9,407 bases of DNA, taken from NCBI GenBank assembly GCA_963783945.1, contig CAWAPS010000036.1:1-9407 (forward strand), given 5' to 3'. Below, piece after piece: positions 6,751-9,407 of the stretch (positions are counted from its first letter, which is position 1; each line of letters opens with the position of its first letter). The notes beneath the pieces are model-generated. The model was not told the DNA's origin and ran no database searches. It saw nothing but the letters and a program-made list of their open reading frames with translations. This DNA is from CAWAPS01 sp963783945 (lineage in GTDB: Bacteria > Actinomycetota > Acidimicrobiia > Acidimicrobiales > Palsa-688). A program made the translations under genes and the position numbers.

Positions 6751-8031
6751 TCAGGCTCGGGTGGCGTGAGCTGCGAACTCGCCGAGGGTGAGTATGCGAT
6801 GCTCCTTGACACCCCGGGCCACGAGCGAGACGTCGTGGCCCTCGGCTTTGGCCCGCAGCGCACCGACAGTGCACTGCTCGCGGGGCATCACCGAGAACGG
6901 ATCGTAGGAGAACAACCGCATGGCGTTCTGATGGGTGATCTTGTCGATCACCTGTTTGTCGAGGCCGCCGACCGAGTCGCGCACCACCTCGGGGGACCTT
7001 GGCCAAGTGCTGTCGGAGTGGGGGTAGTCGCACTCCCAGCACACCATGTCGACGTTCAAGTCAGCGAGATTGCGCAGCCCGAAGTCGTCGGCGATGAAGC
7101 AGGTGATGACATGGTCGAGGAAGATCTCCGAGGGCAGGCGGCCGCCCAGGTTGGGACGGGTCCAGGCCTTGTGGTGCTGGTAGGTGTAGTCGGCCCGCTC
7201 GAGGAAGTAGGGGATCCAGCCGATGCCGCCCTCGGCCAGGGCGATGCGAAGGCGCGGGAACTTCTGGAACACCGGAGACCAGATGAGGTCGGCCGCCGTC
7301 GGGTAGATGTTGATCCCCGAGCAGGTGATGCGCACGTTCATAGGCGCATCCGGGGAGGTCTGCACGTCGCCGACCATGCCGGAGCCGATATGCATGGTGA
7401 CGACGGTTTCGGTGTCCTGACAGGCCGCCCAGAACGGGTCCCAGTGGTCGCTGTGCAGCGACGGGAGGCCCAGGGCGTGGGGGTTCATCGAGAAGCTCAC
7501 ACAATGGGAGCCTTTCTCGGCCGTCCGGGCCAGTTCGGCGGCCATCAGCTGCGGGTCCCACACCGGCGGGATGGAGCAGGGAATGAACCGGCCGGGATGA
7601 GCCCCGCACCAACCTTCTAGGTGCCAGTCGTTGTAGGCCCGCACCACCGCCAGCGCCAGGTCGGGGTCCTGACCGGCCCGGCTGGCGAAGAACTGCCCGC
7701 AGAAGCGGGCCATGGACGGGAAGTTGAGCGAGCCCAGCACGCCGTTGGCGTCCATGTCCTTCACCCGCTGGTCCACGTCGAAACATCCCACCCGGATCTC
7801 GTCGAAGCTGGCCGGCTCGAGGCCATACTCCTCGGGCGGCCGGCCGGCCACCGCATTCAGCCCGGCGTTGCGGGCCTCACCCTGCCCGAACACCCACTTG
7901 TCACCCGTCTCGTCGGTCACCACCCGAGGCGCCTGGTCGGCGTACCTGGCCGGCAACCGACCCTCGAACATGTTCGCCGGCTCGACCACGTGGTCGTCCA
8001 CGCTGACCAGGATCAGATCGTCCATCTCCAT
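6751..8031 (-). CDS. amidohydrolase-2 (ACMSD-like) family metal-dependent hydrolase, second of a tandem pair
   Basis: This is a TIM-barrel hydrolase/decarboxylase of 426 residues. Metal-site candidates are Asp12-x-His14 in SVDDHVVEP at the end of strand 1, His214 in VTMHIGSG, Glu268 in LAEGGIGW and Asp335 in WECDYPH. In the family, H-x-H or E-x-H at strand 1 binds Zn or Mn, and members include ACMS decarboxylase and resorcylate decarboxylase; here the pair is D-x-H. The fold closes at NAMRLFSYD (369-377). About 45 further residues (VMPREQCTVG to HATRA) have no counterpart in the upstream paralogue. The ATG at 8031 overlaps the upstream stop as TGATG, with GAGGGGAG seven bases before it; a GTG at 8034 is the alternative. 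The substrate is probably a ring-derived acid or amide, but this is inference. Confidence 0.85.
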   Translation of the reverse strand: MEMDDLILVSVDDHVVEPANMFEGRLPARYADQAPRVVTDETGDKWVFGQGEARNAGLNAVAGRPPEEYGLEPASFDEIRVGCFDVDQRVKDMDANGVLGSLNFPSMARFCGQFFASRAGQDPDLALAVVRAYNDWHLEGWCGAHPGRFIPCSIPPVWDPQLMAAELARTAEKGSHCVSFSMNPHALGLPSLHSDHWDPFWAACQDTETVVTMHIGSGMVGDVQTSPDAPMNVRITCSGINIYPTAADLIWSPVFQKFPRLRIALAEGGIGWIPYFLERADYTYQHHKAWTRPNLGGRLPSEIFLDHVITCFIADDFGLRNLADLNVDMVCWECDYPHSDSTWPRSPEVVRDSVGGLDKQVIDKITHQNAMRLFSYDPFSVMPREQCTVGALRAKAEGHDVSLVARGVKEHRILTLGEFAAHATRA

Positions 8032-9218
8032 CACTTCGCTCCCCTCGACAGAACCCGCCAGGCTTCAGGCGGATCGACGATGTTGTACAAGCGGGCCGCA
8101 TTCTCCCACAGAATCTTCCGGCGCACCTCGCCGCTGACGTGACCGAGGCCCGAATCGATGGTCTGCTGGATGTTGCCAAACAGGCACGTCGTATGCGGGA
8201 AATCCGTCTCGAACAGCACGTTGTCGATCGGCACCACATCCAGAAAGTGCTTAGGCGCCACAGACTCGAACCAGTAGGTGACGAACACGCTCTGGCGAAA
8301 CAGCTCCGACGGGAGCACGTCGTCGGCCGTCCGCTCCCTACCCGGCCTGAACGCACCCAACCAGCTGTAGTCAGTTGCTTCGAGCATGAACGGCAGCCAC
8401 CCGATACCACTCTCCACCGACACGAACTTCAGCTCCGGGTAGCGGTTAAGGACACCCGAGGTGATCAGGTCCGAGCACTGCACGCCGTTCTTCATAAACA
8501 GCGACACAGCGGTGTAGGCCTGAGCGGCCGCGATGCCGTGCTCGGCGTAACGCTCGGGGGAGGCCTCTTCGAGGGTCGAGCCGGCGTTGCCGATATGGAA
8601 ATGTATGGGCAGGCCGGCGTCGCGGGCGACCTCCCACAAAGGGTCCCAGTGCCTCGAGCCCAAGACCGGAAGGCCATAGCGCTGAGGTTCGCCGGTAAAC
8701 AGGATACCCCGGGCGCCCAACCCGGCGCACCGCTCGATCTCCTTCACCGTGGCCTGCACATCCCAAAACGGGGTGGCCACAATGGCCAACAGGCGCTGGA
8801 GGTCGGCCGCCGCCCACTCCAGGAGAAAGTCGTTATACACGCTGACACACAGCAGCTTCAACTCCTCGTCCTCCAACTTCAAGAAGTTCTGGCTGCCGAA
8901 CCCACCCACGTTCGGATACAGAACCTGAGCCCAAATCGCCGCCTCGTCCATATAGTCAAGCCTGGCCCCGGCATCAAAGGCACCCCGATGGCAGTCGGCG
9001 TAGGTCTGCGGATACTCAGGCGGAAAGGTAGGCCAACCGGCCGGAGCCGTCGCACCAACCGGCGTCAAACCCTCATCGCCCAACACCCACATATCCGCCG
9101 TCCCCTGACGCACCACCCGAGGCACCATCTCCCGGTACTTCGACGGCACCCGCGAAGTCCACACATCCGGCGGCTCCGTAACGTGACTATCAGCATCAAT
9201 GATCAAATCAACAGCCAT
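8031..9218 (-). CDS. amidohydrolase-2 (ACMSD-like) family metal-dependent hydrolase, first of a tandem pair
   Basis: The 395-residue protein has the same TIM-barrel plan as its downstream neighbour: Asp10-x-His12 in DADSHVTEP, His206 and His208 in IHFHIGNAG, Glu269 in VESGIGWLP, Asp339 in FETDFPH and the closing NAARLYNI. N-terminal similarity to the neighbour (DxHxxEP, then an Arg-x-Pro-x-[KR]-Tyr segment and APRVV/VPRVV) shows the two are paralogues. The start is ATG 9218 (MAVDLIIDADSH), the normal family N-terminus. An in-frame extension to 9329 is Arg/Gly-rich and is the shadow of the upstream gene's coding frame, so it is rejected. The ribosome site is weak (GGGG), but the start lies inside the end of the upstream gene, which favours coupling. 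It is translationally linked to the second amidohydrolase. The chemistry could be hydrolysis or non-oxidative decarboxylation. Confidence 0.87.
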   Translation of the reverse strand: MAVDLIIDADSHVTEPPDVWTSRVPSKYREMVPRVVRQGTADMWVLGDEGLTPVGATAPAGWPTFPPEYPQTYADCHRGAFDAGARLDYMDEAAIWAQVLYPNVGGFGSQNFLKLEDEELKLLCVSVYNDFLLEWAAADLQRLLAIVATPFWDVQATVKEIERCAGLGARGILFTGEPQRYGLPVLGSRHWDPLWEVARDAGLPIHFHIGNAGSTLEEASPERYAEHGIAAAQAYTAVSLFMKNGVQCSDLITSGVLNRYPELKFVSVESGIGWLPFMLEATDYSWLGAFRPGRERTADDVLPSELFRQSVFVTYWFESVAPKHFLDVVPIDNVLFETDFPHTTCLFGNIQQTIDSGLGHVSGEVRRKILWENAARLYNIVDPPEAWRVLSRGAK

Positions 9219-9407
9219 AGCCCCATCATGAACCAAACCGCCATGTCCGTCACTGCGCGGTCGGCCAACTCCTTGACCGAACCGGCCAATCCCGGATCCG
9301 AGCCGACGCCTACACGAGGGTCTCTCCACACCTCGGCGCGTCGCGTCCTGCTGGCGTCGTCCGAGCCCACCTCCGGGACGATCAGGGTGGTCCGCAGGCC
9401 ATCCGCC
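9203..9407 (-). CDS. C-terminal end of an unidentified gene, possibly N-acyl-amino-acid deacylase-like
   Basis: A minus-strand frame enters from the window edge and is open to TGA at 9203, with strong G/C at third positions (about 67 codons). It overlaps the amidohydrolase start at 9218 by 16 bases, a normal operon junction. It reads TTLIVPEVGSDD, then RAEVWRDPRVGVGSD, which resembles the stretch before the G-x-SDAGAHLD motif of N-acyl-D-amino-acid deacylases. However, after GSD the sequence departs (PGLAGSVKELADRAVTDMAV) and ends soon in WFMMGLWLLI. Either the family guess is wrong or an indel or truncation has changed the end. That it is coding is fairly sure; the identity is weak. Confidence 0.5.
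   Translation of the reverse strand, partial: ADGLRTTLIVPEVGSDDASRTRRAEVWRDPRVGVGSDPGLAGSVKELADRAVTDMAVWFMMGLWLLI

Noticed and set aside
6740..7042. N-terminal extension of the NTF2-like protein up to 7042
   Set aside because: This part overlaps the end of the second amidohydrolase in another frame and is Arg/Pro-rich; a perfect ribosome site places the start at GTG 6718.
6766..8142. Plus-strand open frames opposite the second amidohydrolase
   Set aside because: They are shadows of the conserved minus-strand hydrolase; repetitive Val/Gly/His composition and no start signals.
9219..9329. 37-residue N-terminal extension of the first amidohydrolase
   Set aside because: It is out of frame with the better-supported end of the upstream gene, and the family normally begins close to the DxH motif.
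1..9407. CRISPR array, insertion sequence ends, rRNA or prophage genes
   Set aside because: I saw no regularly spaced repeats, transposase motifs, terminal inverted repeats, rRNA signatures or phage proteins on either strand.

Overview
This is a high-GC window, with GTG starts, strong G/C preference at third codon positions and short overlapping gene junctions. The gene families point to an Actinomycetota genome, probably an environmental or soil/marine lineage with large oxidative catabolic islands. Neither the species nor the substrate can be fixed from the sequence alone.

Layout. Nearly everything is on the minus strand, so transcription runs from right to left. At the right edge is the C-terminal end of an unidentified gene (9203-9407). 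It overlaps the first of two tandem metal-dependent hydrolases of the amidohydrolase-2 (ACMSD-like) family (8031-9218 and 6751-8031), and a two-domain NTF2/SnoaL-like protein (5846-6718) follows. These four form one tightly packed operon. Next comes about 600 bp with no convincing gene (5247-5845). A sigma70-like promoter inside an imperfect palindrome (5210-5246) then appears to drive a second operon: a zinc-dependent medium-chain alcohol dehydrogenase (4053-5087), a tandem-repeat carboxymuconolactone-decarboxylase-like protein (3122-3970), a small unassigned gene coupled to it by an ATGA overlap (2776-3125), a TauD/TfdA-type 2-oxoglutarate dioxygenase (1857-2738) and an SDR oxidoreductase (823-1671). 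A VOC/glyoxalase-like protein (253-791) on the plus strand faces the SDR tail to tail. The first 250 bases may hold the end of another gene.

How the genes may work together. The set combines an alcohol dehydrogenase, an SDR, an Fe(II)/2OG dioxygenase, ACMSD-like hydrolase/decarboxylases, a CMD-like protein, an NTF2-like protein and a VOC protein. This is typical of islands that oxidise and dismantle an aromatic, terpenoid or steroid-like compound, but no enzyme present fixes the substrate, so the pathway is an inference.

Sequence quality. All clear reading-frame breaks lie between about 580 and 3110, and most are single missing bases: one in the VOC gene, three in the SDR gene, one (plus a probable extra T) in the dioxygenase and at least one in the small gene. 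Protein similarity resumes at once in the new frame each time. The remaining 6 kb has no such breaks. Either the left third is poorly sequenced (for example a low-coverage contig end) or it is decaying. Genes there are given at full reconstructed span.
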